DNA of 64,000 bases, taken from assembly GCA_964036045.1 (NCBI GenBank), contig OZ038379.1, forward strand, positions 119,041,206-119,105,205. Reading direction: 5' to 3'. This document shows, in pieces, positions 52,831-62,660 of the stretch (positions within the stretch are counted from its first letter, which is position 1; each line of letters begins with the position of its first letter). The DNA is from Eutreptiella sp. 'Long Island Sound 2002' (Eukaryota; Euglenozoa; Euglenophyceae; Eutreptiales; Eutreptiaceae). Under the pieces are notes generated by a model. The model ran no database searches and was not told the DNA's origin. It saw only the letters and a program-made list of their open reading frames with translations. A program made the translations under genes and the position numbers.

Positions 52831-53411
52831 ACCCCATGGCCACCAGCTGCTGCCGCCACAGAGGCGTGCAGTGCAGCACCCCCCCCCCCCCGCACTGTAA
52901 AAAATCACGCTCCATCGCTCGCCCTCCCATGGCAATGCAGCGTGTTGAACAACACCGGGGCTTGGGGGGTGGCCGTGCATGCCCAACCCTCCACCGCCCT
53001 ACCGTTGCACACACGGGTGTGCCGCTTTTTTTCCCTCAGGGAGGAATTCAGCAGGCCACCACTCTCCACCCAAAAATCACCCCCCGTGAAAGACCCCACA
53101 CACACAATAAGCGCCATGGGCGCCCCATCACGCAAATGGGCGTGAAGGCCCATGGTGTCCGTCCCTTGGGGGCGAACAACTTGGATGCTACACCATGTGA
53201 ACCATGGTGGAGCATTGGAGGTGCAATACTCATTCAGGTCTACAACCAAGGAGGTGAGGGCAGGCCTCAGGGTAGCAGCAGCCATGTGGGTCGCCCTACA
53301 ATTAGAGGGGTTGGGGTTTCCACTTCCCACTAGGCCGAAGTGGCACATGTCCACTTGGGCCCCATATCGCTCCTCCCCACGAAAAATGCCCTTAGGCAAC
53401 CCCCTTAGCAA
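52831..53411 (-). CDS. TET/JBP-like 2OG-Fe(II) dioxygenase carried by a transposon
   Basis: Residues include WFTWCSIQVVRPQG, then GLHAHLRDGAPMAL, IVCVGSFTGGDFWVES, and (after a slip in a C run near 52,950) VVQHAALPWEGERWSVIFYS. This order matches small TET/JBP-type oxygenases: substrate-side strand, HxD motif, lGdftGGeLwv strand, distal His, then the GeRwSl strand with the 2OG-binding Arg. The first metal motif reads HxH (HAH) instead of HxD, which may reduce activity. Known members oxidise methylpyrimidines in DNA and travel with some fungal and algal KDZ transposons. It lies directly between the accessory gene and the transposase on one strand. Activity is untested; the fold call is moderately sure. 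Confidence 0.55.
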
Positions 53412-53420
53412 ACGCAGGAG

Positions 53421-54979
53421 TCATTGACTCCCACTCCTACTCCCGCTACCCTGACTCTGCACCCCTGGCGTCCCCAACCCCTATTGGGCGGTGAAGGTGG
53501 CACTGGGGGTGGAGGTGAGGCTGCACACCTGCGCCTCAGCCACCCCCAGGCGCTGCTGGAGGTCATCCCCCCTCCTCCGCTGCGCCTCCACCTCCACCCT
53601 CAGCTGGGCTGCCTCCCCCTCCGCCTTTCGCCTCCCATCCTCGGCCTCCCTCAGGGCCCCCCTCATCGCCTCCACCTCCTCCCCCCTTTTGGCGGCCAGG
53701 TTGAGGGCATGGTCCAGGGCACACTGGGTGTTGCCCTGGACCTTTTCGGCCTTCGCCAAGGCCGACTTGTGGTCGGTTGACCGACCCTTGGCCAGTGCGG
53801 CCTCAACCCCCGTGGCGGCCGCTTGCTCCACCAAAACCTGGCAAGCGTCCGTCACGAGGGTGGCCACACTGGCCCCCAAGGCCTCCACATCCAGGGCCTC
53901 AGGGGGGGGCTGGGCCGCCACCTTCGCCACCTTCGACGGCTTGGGGGAGGGCTTGGGGGAGGGGGTGGGGCCCTTACCCCTATGGGGGGGGGGGGCATCC
54001 GCCTGAACAACCACCACCTCAGGCCCCCGCTTCGTCTGCTTTCTCGGCCTTCCCCCCTTGGGTGCATACTGCCGAACCCATTCGGCAGCGGCATCCAACA
54101 CAGATGGGGGGGGTCATACCCCCCAATCTGGAGGATGCCCCCCCCTTGTGCAGCTTCTGCCACACTTCCCTCCCAGTGTACTCCCCCTCCCACAAAAAAC
54201 ACACCCTCAACAAAAAATAATTTTTCCTTTGCGGGGGGTCACTCATCCCAAACAAACACAAAAAAGCCGCTACCGTTTCCCCCTTAGCGGCATTCGGCCA
54301 TTTGGCCGTTTCCCCCCCAACCCACACATAGGAGGGGAGGGTGAGGTTGGACTTCCTCTCCACCCCCCCCTCCTTCTCGGTGATGGTGACCTACCGGTAC
54401 CATCCTGTCAGCCCCATCCGGCAGGCCTCATCCCCAGGCTCCCCCCACCGCCACGACGCCCCCTCCGGGGGCCTCTTCTCCCCCTCCAGCTCCACACGGG
54501 CCGCCACCGGCTTGGCGGGCCGTGCCCCTGCTGCTTCTGCTGCTCCTCCTGCTGCTCCGGGTGGCTGGGCTTCGTCCTTGACGAAGATACGCGGCAGTTG
54601 CGGGATGGTGGCCTGAGAAAAACAAAACAAACAAAAAAAAACACGCGATAACTACCACTATAACTTGCGCGATAACCTAGTTAGAACGCGATAACCCCCG
54701 CGATAACCCACCGCGATAACCCCGCGATAACCAGTTAGAACACGATAACCTAGCGCGATAACTAGTTAGATCATTTAGTTAGAACGCGATAACCTAGCGC
54801 GATAACTAGTTAGAGCAGGGGTTAGTGCAGGGTGTTGTGGGAAGTTTTCAGACCTGGTGACATGGACACATGCCTTGGCCCTCCTTCTTGGCGTCGTCCA
54901 GCACCAGGTTCATCCTCCGCAGCCACACGAAGTCCGTGATGGCGGCATACTCCCCCACTTGCCTCCACTCCACCACCTG
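53421..54979 (-). CDS. Coiled-coil accessory protein of the GCGATAAC element (5' end lost)
   Basis: The exon at 54,979-54,854 (VEWRQVGEYAAITDFVWLRR) ends at a CACCAG/GTCTGA donor. A 241-bp intron (54,613-54,853) full of GCGATAAC motifs ends in TTTGTTTTTCTCAG. The main exon continues GLTGWYR-VTITEKEG (UAG 54,391), YVWVGGETAKWPNAAKG, then a slip near 54,110, a basic segment GGRPRKQTKRG (nuclear-localisation-like), and a coiled coil of about 110 residues (AALAKGRSTDHKSALAKAEK, QLRVEVEAQRRRGDDLQQRL). UAG at 53,481 and UGA at 53,421 follow. The same order of beta-rich domain, basic patch and coiled coil occurs at 57.85-59.36 kb. The 5' end is cut by the TGTACCC terminus at 54,980. A DNA-binding or transposase partner is inferred. 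Confidence 0.55.
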
Positions 54980-55447
54980 TGTACCCTTCGTGAACGGCCG
55001 TTAAGTGGCCGTTTGAATACTTGCGTGAATTTCACGTGAATTTACCCAAAATTTGAGGTTTTTTTGGGGGGAAATGCCACATTCTTGGTTCATTCCGAGG
55101 GCTTTGAGGGGCCAAAATTTGTCCCCAAGATTTGTTACGCATCATCCAATGAAAGTCCCACCCCAAAAGCATCCATCATGTCCGAACCGTGCCCAAAACA
55201 AGAGGTGCTGAAACCCGGCAAGCCTGTAGCCGATTCACAACCGTGAATTCACGTGAATTCGTACGAAATTCGCACGAATTTCGCACGTGAAATTCGTACA
55301 AATTTCGTGCGAATTTCGTACGAATGTCACGTCATTTTACACAAATGATACCGGTGTGCAGCCCCTGATTTGTCCTCACACCCCTGGTAGGCCGCCCAGC
55401 ATGCACCCCCGTCATAGGCAACAATGGTCTGGGTTTGTAAGGTGATC

Positions 55448-57269
55448 TCATGTCCATGTCTTGCAGCACCGGAACCGCCGCTATAGAGTCTGAAGGTGCT
55501 GCATGTCGGTTAGAAGCCGTCTTCTTGTGCGGCTTTCATACGTTTGTACACTTATGGGCCCTTGCCCATGTTGAGCCCTTTTGGTCGCACCCAACCCATG
55601 CAACCAAAGGCTATCGTCAATGGTGTGGTTGTCCACAACCACTTGCACACCTAGTCTCCCCCGGAGGAGGCTTAGGCCCCCGCTGTTGCGCGACATGCGC
55701 TTCAGCCTCCGGTGACTTCCCTCCATGGCAAAGCAGGAGAACTTTGACAAGATTCTCCACTTCTTTGCAAAATAATACATGTGGTCGATCCAAAGATGCG
55801 TCCACAGAAGTTTGCCCCACTGGAGCTCATTGTGGGCAGCGCCCATGGCTATGCTATGGTTCCGGAGCCGCCCCAAGTCGGCCCCGGAGAACCATGCGGA
55901 ACGCCACGCGTATACACACATGCCTGCAAAATTCTCCCACCACGTTTTGCACACCAACTCCCAACTTTTTCCCCCTACTTGATGCCGCCTCACACTAGGC
56001 TGCTGTAGGCAAGTATCTATTATCTTCTCCCAACCCCTATTCCGCATGAAATGGATGGCAGCAGCACACTCCATCCTCACCTTCCCCTTGCTGTTTGCCT
56101 TGTCATTATTTAATGAGGCACGGGTGCAAGTTCGTGCAGCAAGCCGTGCCTCATCTAGAACCGGTTGCAGCATGGTGCGTGCCACATTGGCCGGTGCCAT
56201 CCCTGTCAATTGTACAACTAGGTCCCGTGTCCCGTTGATTGCACACAACAGGACACGAAGGACCCCATGGAGGCCATAATCAAGCACTGGCCTATCACTC
56301 GTAATGGTCCTATATATAGCATTTATGGCAACGGCCGGTTCCCAGTTGCCGTCTATCGCACTTGCTGTGCCAAAGGTAGCAAGGCACACAGCACGGTTAC
56401 GCATGCAGACCCAATTTTCCATCCATCCAGTTTTGGCAGCCCGCCATGAGCACCTGTGCTTTACCATCTGCACATAGAAAAAAAAGGGACTGCCTATCGT
56501 TCCCTCCCGTATCCTTAAAATTTACGGTTGCGGCCTTGCGCAACTCAGCATCACAATCAATTTCTTGGGAGGCCGCGTAGAGGGTCTCCCACTTTTCACT
56601 GCCCCCCAGTAGCCACCAACTAGATAGTTGGTTGGGGCTGGCGGTGCCACCAAGCGTACAATGGACGTACCAGGCCTCATGCCTCAATGTACCGTCCACC
56701 GCAATAGGCAACCAATGCAGCCGTCGGTCCCCGGGCTGCATGATGTCCGAGGATGGGGGTGGTCGACACTTGAATAGGTGGCCGATGCGGTCAGGTAGGT
56801 AGCAGCCCGCACCATTGATGGCCGTGTCGTCTCCCGTATAGGCAGTAAACGCCCGGGACTCCAGCAACGCTAGCTGCCGAAGCATGCCGTACACTTGGTC
56901 CCATACCACACCGTACGTCATGCTCCCCACTAGGTACCGGGACTCCGTCCTAGAGAGATGCAATGACCGGATCCTCCAGACGGCCATAATCAACCTCTCT
57001 TCCATGGTGGGCTCAGGCTGGACGGTGGCAACAACTCTTGTTCCTGGGGTAAGCACTATTTGCCCGGTGTCGGGCAGGTACTTGACGGTGTAGGGTGCTG
57101 CAAGCTCCTTGGTAACAACTTGCTGGAGCTCGTGTAGGCGCCTCCGTTGTGTATGACCCACTAGCAGATGGAATGGCTCCTTGGGCCGCGGGACGGTGTG
57201 AGATACAAGACCTGTTGAATGGGGGAGGCAGTCATCGCAGGGTTTCCACCATCCCCCTCCCGCTGACAA
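55448..57269 (-). CDS. DDE-type transposase of the TTCGTACGAA-intron element
   Basis: The exon starts after AAAAGTTAG at 57,270. The N-terminal part has GWWKPCDDCLPH (CxxC) and HTQRRRLHELQQVV. The catalytic-like region has LHWLPIAVDGTLRHEAWYVH (first Asp) and LFFLCADGKAQVLMAGCQ (second Asp). A frame step near 56,400 leads to AVCLATFGTASAIDGNWEP, then WIDHMYYFAKKW and FSCFAMEGSHRRLKRMSRNS (candidate Glu with His/Lys). UAG at 55,481 (MQHLQTL-RRF) is CAG in the partial copy at 62,66x; UGA follows at 55,448. Motif order parallels the 50.9-52.6 kb transposase. Apart from one indel it appears complete; start and upstream exon lie in the 57.3-57.6 kb repeat-rich intron. Confidence 0.6.
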
Positions 57270-57851
57270 CTAACTTTTGTGCGTCTCTACTGTGATTCGC
57301 ATGCAATTTGAAGAAATTCACAGAAATTCGCACGAAATTCGTACCAATTTCGTGCGAATTTGATACGAATTTCACGTGAATGAATTTGTGCGAATATTCT
57401 GGAAATGTGAAATTCACACGAAATTCATACGAATTTCGTGCAAATTTCGTGCGAATTTCACGTGACTGTCACAGAATTTCTGGCGAAGCCTCATCCTTGT
57501 GCCCTCGTTGACCCTCACAAAGCAGGCACAGGATGGTGCTCATGGGTTATCACACACCCAGTCCAGTGGTTGTCATTCCGGTCAGCAGTGTAACAGGTCA
57601 GGGGGCTTAGCACACCAAATAAAATACAAATAGTGCTGCAGAAAATATCGCATACAGGTCAGGGGGCATAGCATATCCCGAATAAAGTACAAACAGTGCT
57701 GCACAAAATTTCGCAAAGTGGGGGGGGGAGTGCCCCCCATGTCGGTCAAACTGCCCATGCTCGGGGGGGGGGGGGGGGCACGATAACATTCGTCGAGGTT
57801 GGAAGGGACAGGTGGTCCCGAGGTTAAAGGGTGAGCTACGCACCCCCCCCC
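57270..57851. repeat. TTCGTACGAA intron array and 60-bp duplication
   Basis: At 57,290-57,475 about ten GAATTTCGT(A/G)CGAA-type half-sites occur upstream of the transposase exon. At 57,598-57,715 two tandem ~60-bp copies share CAGGGGGC(T/A)TAGCA and AGTGCTGCA(G/C)AAAAT words. A (G)n run lies at 57,762. No gene is supported. Confidence 0.6.
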
Positions 57852-60800
57852 TCAAGCAGAGCTCTGGCTAGCGGAGCCCTGGGAGCTCTGCTCCCCCACC
57901 GCCTCCACAAAGGAGGGGTCCATGGCCGCCAACGTGAGGCGGTGGGGGGGGTACTGCCGGCGCACTTCCTCCGGTGCGGCAGTCACCTTGGGGGCGTTGG
58001 GGGCCACGCTGTCCACATCCACCTGCTTGCCACTGGCCATCATGGCCATCCGCAGGCCGGTGGACACTGCCGAAATCTGGCCGGCGCACGCCTCGGCCTG
58101 GGCATGCCACGCCTTTGCGCCGGCCAGGAGGTACCGGACACCGGCGGCACTGGTCCCCCCCCCCCCCCCCCTGTCACCCGGGGGGGCCTCGGCACCCTCA
58201 GGCCTCTCCACTGCCTCCACTGCCTCTGCTCGCTGTGCCGCTGGCTATGCCTTGCGCAACGTCGCCACGTCGCGCTCCAGCGTTTTCATTTTGGCGGCCA
58301 GCCGGTCACGCTCCTTGGTGACGTCCGCCAACCGCGACTCGGAGTCCCGCCTGTCCTCGTTGGCCCTAGACAGACGGGCATTGAGGTCGCGGTTGGCGGC
58401 CTCCGCGCTGATCGCGCGTGCCTCCCACGCCCCCGCCCGCTGCTGCTCCACCCAACCCTGCACCCCCCCCCTCTGCCCCCGCCCCGCCACCGGCTCCGCC
58501 TGCTCCGCATGCCCACCCGCTCCGCCAGGGTGGCCGTACGCGCGGCTTTGGGGGGAGGGGGGGCTCGGTGTCCCCTTGGGGGGGGCGCCCTTTCCGCTTG
58601 CGGATGGGGGGTTTGTCCTGCTCCTCGACGTCAATGACGTCAGGCAGCCCCATCTTCCGCTGCCTCCCCACATGGACGCGCATGGCAAGCCATGCCACGT
58701 CCGCCCACTCCGGCCTCCGCTGCTCCCAACCCGTGAGCAGATTCAGCCCAAAAACTCCAGCCGTGGTCACCGTCCCCTCCTCCCCAATCCGCGACACTCC
58801 GGTCTGCACCCGCCAGTGCCCACTCACAAGGCGGTAGGCAAACATGCCCACTCGCTCCTTCCCCGCAGGCAGGTTGGCCCCCCCCCTGACCACAATGGGG
58901 CTGGGGAAGGAGATGCGGAAGGTGCCTTGCACCCCCCGGGACTCCAAGACCATGTGCCGCACGGCACTGAGATGCCGCTGCCGCCCGACGGGCCCCGGCG
59001 GCACCTGCTGGGTCCAGGCGGGATCCGGCTGCCTGGCGGCCAGGGTGACCCGGTCCAGGGGGGGGTCAGTGTGGGCCTCGCCCAACTTGTCGCGGGACGG
59101 CATGGGCACCACCACCTGGCGCGCCACATGCCCCGCGGCGGTGCTGGCCTCGCTGCCGGTGCCTCCCGAACGTCCAGAGCGCCGATCCCTCACTGCGCAC
59201 ACTGCCGGCCTCGCTCGGCGCCCGTCCACCACCGGAGCCTGCGGGCTGGTCGCCACCGGGGCCTTCGGGGGGCTCGGCGTGCTCCTCGGGCAATCGGGGC
59301 CGGGGCTTGTACTTGCGCTTGGTGTGGTGCCGAATATCCGACGACCACGCGATGAACGGGACCTGCAGATGTGGGGAAGTGTGCAAGGCACAAATTGAGA
59401 AAGGGGGTGTGGACACGAGGCAATGCAAGAACAAAAGGAGCAAATTGGACGAAATTCACAGAAATTCGTACGAAATTCGCACGAAATTCGCACGAATTTC
59501 GTACGAATTTCGTGCGAATTTCACATTTCTAGAATATTCACACAAATTTATTCACGTGAAATTGGTACGAAATTCGTACGAATTTCGTACGAATTTCGTA
59601 CGAATTTCACGTGAATTTCGTCCAATTTGCCAATAAACAAAGCAAACACGCAAGCAAGCACACCTTGCACTCACATGGGCATGTGATGTTCCATGCCCCG
59701 GTCTTCGCGCACTTGGGCGACCGCCACGCTGGGAACGTGTTCACCAGGTGCCACAGCGTGGTCGGCCACTCCGGGGGGGCAATGCCGATCATGGCGAAGT
59801 GGATATCCGACTCCGCATCCACATTGTCCCCCTTGCAGACCTCCAGCTGGTGCACGCTGCCCACGAAGAACAGCATGCATTGCTCGCCGACCTCGATGCC
59901 GACGAGGTCACAGGCCGGGGCCGACCGGGAGAGAAAGGTGGGGTGGAAGGGGCAAGTGGGGGGGCCTGCCGGGACCAACTGGGGGGGGTCGGCGAAGAGG
60001 GCCTTGGTAGCATTCCCCTCCCACAACCCCACCCTCCCAACCGCCCCCTTCCCCACCCACAACACCTGGTCCACGCTGGGGAAGTCCCAGCTGGACAAAT
60101 CCCCCGCAACGTCCAGGGCCTCCTTCGGGGGGGGGGTGGCGTCCAAGTGTGTGGTGTTGGCCTGGTGGTGTTTGTGTCGGGGGTCGGGGGTCCACAAGTG
60201 AAAAAGACCCCCCTGCAGCCCATCCTTGGAGTCGGGGAGGGCAGGCAACCCATGATGGCGGCTGGTGGCCACCATCAGCAGCATGTCCCCCCGGTGCAGC
60301 TCAACGGTGTCCCAGCGCGCCTCCCCCGCATCCCCTAGGGCCGTCCCCGCCTGCACCGCCACCTGGTAGTCCTCTGACAAGCAAAGGAAGCTACTGAGGT
60401 GGCACCCCGAGATGTCCCTGCTGTTGGGGGGGAGCACCTCGGGATGGGTGGCGACGTCGGTGTAGCGGAGCTGCGGCCCACTCCCCACACTCGCCACAAT
60501 GACGCTGCCTGGCGCCATTGGGTGGAGGTCCCCGACCCCACGGACACTTTCGGTGAGGTGGGGCTGGAACTTCTTGAAGAGAGGCCCCCCCACCCCCGAC
60601 CCCAAGTTGCTCTTGCTTTGCCAAGTGGCTCTTGCTTTGCCAACGCCGGGGGAGCTGAGGATCCTTGGCCTGATCCTCACTCCGCGCGGCGTTGAAAAGG
60701 AGCTCAAAATTTTTTGCGACGGCTTTTTTGTCGCCGCTGCCCCACGCCTTCATCACCTTGTTCCACCCCACCTCACAATCCCGTGCTTCCACAAGCCCCC

Positions 60801-60898
60801 GAAGCACAATGTAGCTGTTCCCATCAACAAAGTTGCGGGGCGGCTGGGAGGGGCCAACCCTCTCGGGGGCGGGGTCACGGCTGCCCATCACCCCATGA
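57852..60898 (-). CDS. Two-exon accessory gene: DSBH-like domain, basic patch, coiled coil
   Basis: It starts near ATG 60,898 (MGSRDPAPERVG). Exon 1 contains NSYIVLRGLVEARDCEVGWN, then after a slip near 60,640 SVIVASVGSGPQLRYTD, GCHLSSFLCLSEDYQVAVQ and VELHRGDMLLMVATSRHHGL, a jelly-roll-like pattern without a clear HxD. It ends at a GAGTGCAAG/GTGTGC donor. The 301-bp intron (59,363-59,663) is filled with TTCGTACGAA palindromes and ends CCACATCTGCAG. Exon 2 has a beta-rich segment (SGHWRVQTGVSRIGEEG), IRKRKGRPP, a slip in a G run near 58,570, a coiled coil (RLSRANEDRRDSESRLADV) and UAG at 58,245, ending at UGA 57,852. Architecture matches the 53.4-54.98 kb gene. Function is unknown; an oxygenase-derived or binding role is possible. 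Confidence 0.5.
59363..59663 (-). other. Intron with TTCGTACGAA palindrome array
   Basis: This canonical GT...CTGCAG intron carries about nine GAATTTCGTACGAA-type half-sites in 150 bp, a pyrimidine-rich 3' third and a possible branch region. It is the clearest example of an element-specific motif confined to an intron. Confidence 0.7.
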
Positions 60899-60934
60899 GG
60901 GGGGTCGGGAAGGGGTTCGGTGCGGAGGTGGGGT

Positions 60935-61214
60935 TCACTTGAAATGAAGGGGGGGGCGCATGAGGCACCACGGTACGGAAAAGGGGAAAAAAGAATGGTC
61001 TGCTGGTGCACCTGCAGCAAGATCTTGCAGGCACACCATATCGCAGTGGGGGGGGGGTATGGACGAGGTTAGTGGTGGGGTACACTTGGACGTGGGCGTC
61101 CTTAGGCTTCCCCACAGGGTTAGTGCGCATGGAGTTGAGGAACCGGTCAACACTGGAGGGGAGAGCCGGTGCCGCAAGAGACGGACATGAGAACACCTTA
61201 CAAGCCCAGACCAT
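60935..61214 (-). pseudogene. Displaced transposase N-terminal fragment
   Basis: Encodes LNSMRTNPVGKPKDAHVQVY and TTNLVHTPPP, nearly identical to 63,730-63,600. It probably represents the 5' exon of the transposase family, lying here next to the type-A terminal module instead of next to the main exon. Confidence 0.4.
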
Positions 61215-61640
61215 TGTTGCCTGTGACCGGGGTGCATGCTGGGGGGCCTACTACGTACTAGGGGTGTGAGGACAAATCAGGGGGTGCACACCGGTATCAT
61301 TTGTGTAAAATCACGTGAAATTCGTACGAAATTCGTGCGAAATTCGTGTGAATTTCGTACGAATTCACGTGAATTCACGGCTGTGAATCGGATACAGGCT
61401 TGCCGGGTTCCGGCACCTCTCGTTTTGGGCACGGTTCGAACATGATGGATGATTTTGGGGCGGGACTTTCATTGGATGATGCGTAACAAAGCTGGGGGAG
61501 GAATTTTGGCCCGTCAAAGCCCTCGGAATGAACAAAGAATATGGCATTTTCGCCCAAAAAACTTCCAAATTTGGGTAAAATGACGTGAAATTCACGCAAT
61601 TATTCAAACGACCAGTTAACGGCCGTTCACAAAGGGTACA

Positions 61641-61988
61641 AGGAGGTGGAGGGGAGAGAGGAGGAGGTGGTGGTGGAGGACCCCAATGGGGTCAGCATTG
61701 AGCCATCTGCTCAGTGCTTGCTCTGGGTGGGAACAACCACCGGGCATTTTTTGTTGTCGGGGTGGGGGAATGGGAGGGAGGTGATTGCCCCCCTTACGAA
61801 TGAGGAGGTGGGGGGGGTCGCAGGCCACCCCGATCAGTGCCCCTTGGCCAAGGTGTGCCATGGGGAGGCACTGCCCTGGCCCTCCCTGCAAGGGCATGTT
61901 GGGATTAGGGTGCCGCCAGGGTGGATTTTGGTGGTGAGGAGGGGATTGTATGGAGGATTGGCAAGGGTGGGCCCTGAGGTGGAGGGGG
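61641..61988 (+). CDS. Isolated ORF between two inverted element ends
   Basis: A plus-strand frame of about 115 codons continues from GGEREEEVVVEDPNGVSIEP through LLWVGTTTGHFLLSGWGNG to GGLARVGPEVE, directly abutting TGTACCC at 61,989. The composition is protein-like, with alternating hydrophobics and few rare codons. Both ends coincide with element termini, so it is a fragment of a longer gene or a former target exon. I do not recognise the family. The minus-strand alternative frame is less protein-like. Confidence 0.4.
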
Positions 61989-62340
61989 TGTACCCTTCGT
62001 GAACCGGCCGTTGGAATCCGAGATTCACGGTGCCGTGAAATTCACCCAATTTTGCTGTGTTTTGCCTGTAACTTGGTACTATCGTGTGCTTTTGTCGTGC
62101 TACCTTCGCCCAAAGTAAGATCCAACAAATATGTGCAATTTGGAGGTTTGAAGTCGCCGCATGGTTCAACACATTTGGTGAGATTCTCGTGAATTTGAAA
62201 TTCACGCACCCACATTCACGCAGAAATTCACGGTAGATTCACAGATTCACGACAATGTGAAATTCGCACGAAGTTCGTACGAATTTCGTACGAATTTCGC
62301 ACCAATTTACCCTCATTGCCACTGTTCCGCTTTCTCACAG
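61989..62340 (+). repeat. Type-B terminal module
   Basis: It starts TGTACCCTTCGTGAACC, then shares TTTGCTGTGTTTTGC and AACTTGGTAC with the reverse complements of 4,301 and 16,463. GAATTTCGTACGAATTTCG palindromes follow at 62,260-62,305. This is the start of another family member that extends beyond the window. Confidence 0.6.
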
Positions 62341-62374
62341 CTCTCAAAGCCTTTCTTCGCATTCTCTTTTGACA

Positions 62375-62660
62375 ATGTCCCAGCAGACTATGTCCCAGCT
62401 TGCCAGCCTGGCCTCTCGCCCCGACCCCGCAGCCGACATCCTCGCCCATTACCAAGCCCTCCCCGTCGCCCACCATTGGAGGAGGCGACGTACGGGTCGG
62501 GGGCACTGAGGGTGGATGATGTTGTGGGCTGGGCAGCATCCCTCCACCCCTCCCCGATGTCATCCACATCGACATGCGCAGCCCCACCCGCAACTCCTAC
62601 CTTGGGGGGAGGGGATGGGCCACAACCTTGTGGAGGGAACTGCGCCGCCCACCGCCGCTG
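62375..62660 (+). pseudogene. Transposase 5' exon, plus-strand inverted copy
   Basis: An ATG at 62,375 opens MSQQTMSQLASLASRPDPAA and LAHYQALPVAHH. A 4-bp deletion relative to 63,950 (CACCATTGG versus CACCATCAATTGG) then shifts the frame before VDDVVGWAASL. The ATG follows a pyrimidine-rich leader just inside the terminal module, so this is probably the real translation start of the transposase family. It breaks off near 62,650, where the 3' exon copy starts in opposite orientation. Confidence 0.5.

Larger units (their letters stand above)
54980..61640. mobile_element. TGTACCC-family autonomous-type transposon
   Basis: Both ends carry the type-A module in inverted orientation (54,980-55,440 and 61,210-61,640), giving terminal inverted repeats of about 430 bp that end TGTACCC...GGGTACA. 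Inside, all on the minus strand, are a DSBH-like and accessory gene (60.9-57.85 kb) and a transposase (57.27-55.45 kb). TTCGTACGAA palindromes occur in both termini and in the introns. No convincing target duplication is seen (left flank ACCACCTG, right flank AGGAGGTG), so one end may have been swapped by recombination. The element interrupts the accessory gene of its neighbour. Confidence 0.6.

Noticed and set aside
57922-59355. 477-codon plus-strand frame
   Set aside because: It is antisense to the coiled-coil accessory gene, whose minus-strand frames have canonical splice sites, a basic patch and heptads. High GC explains the antisense opening.
54970-61650. Target-site duplication for the 6.66-kb element
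   Set aside because: The flanks (ACCACCTG and AGGAGGTG) are not direct repeats, so a simple single insertion is not demonstrated.
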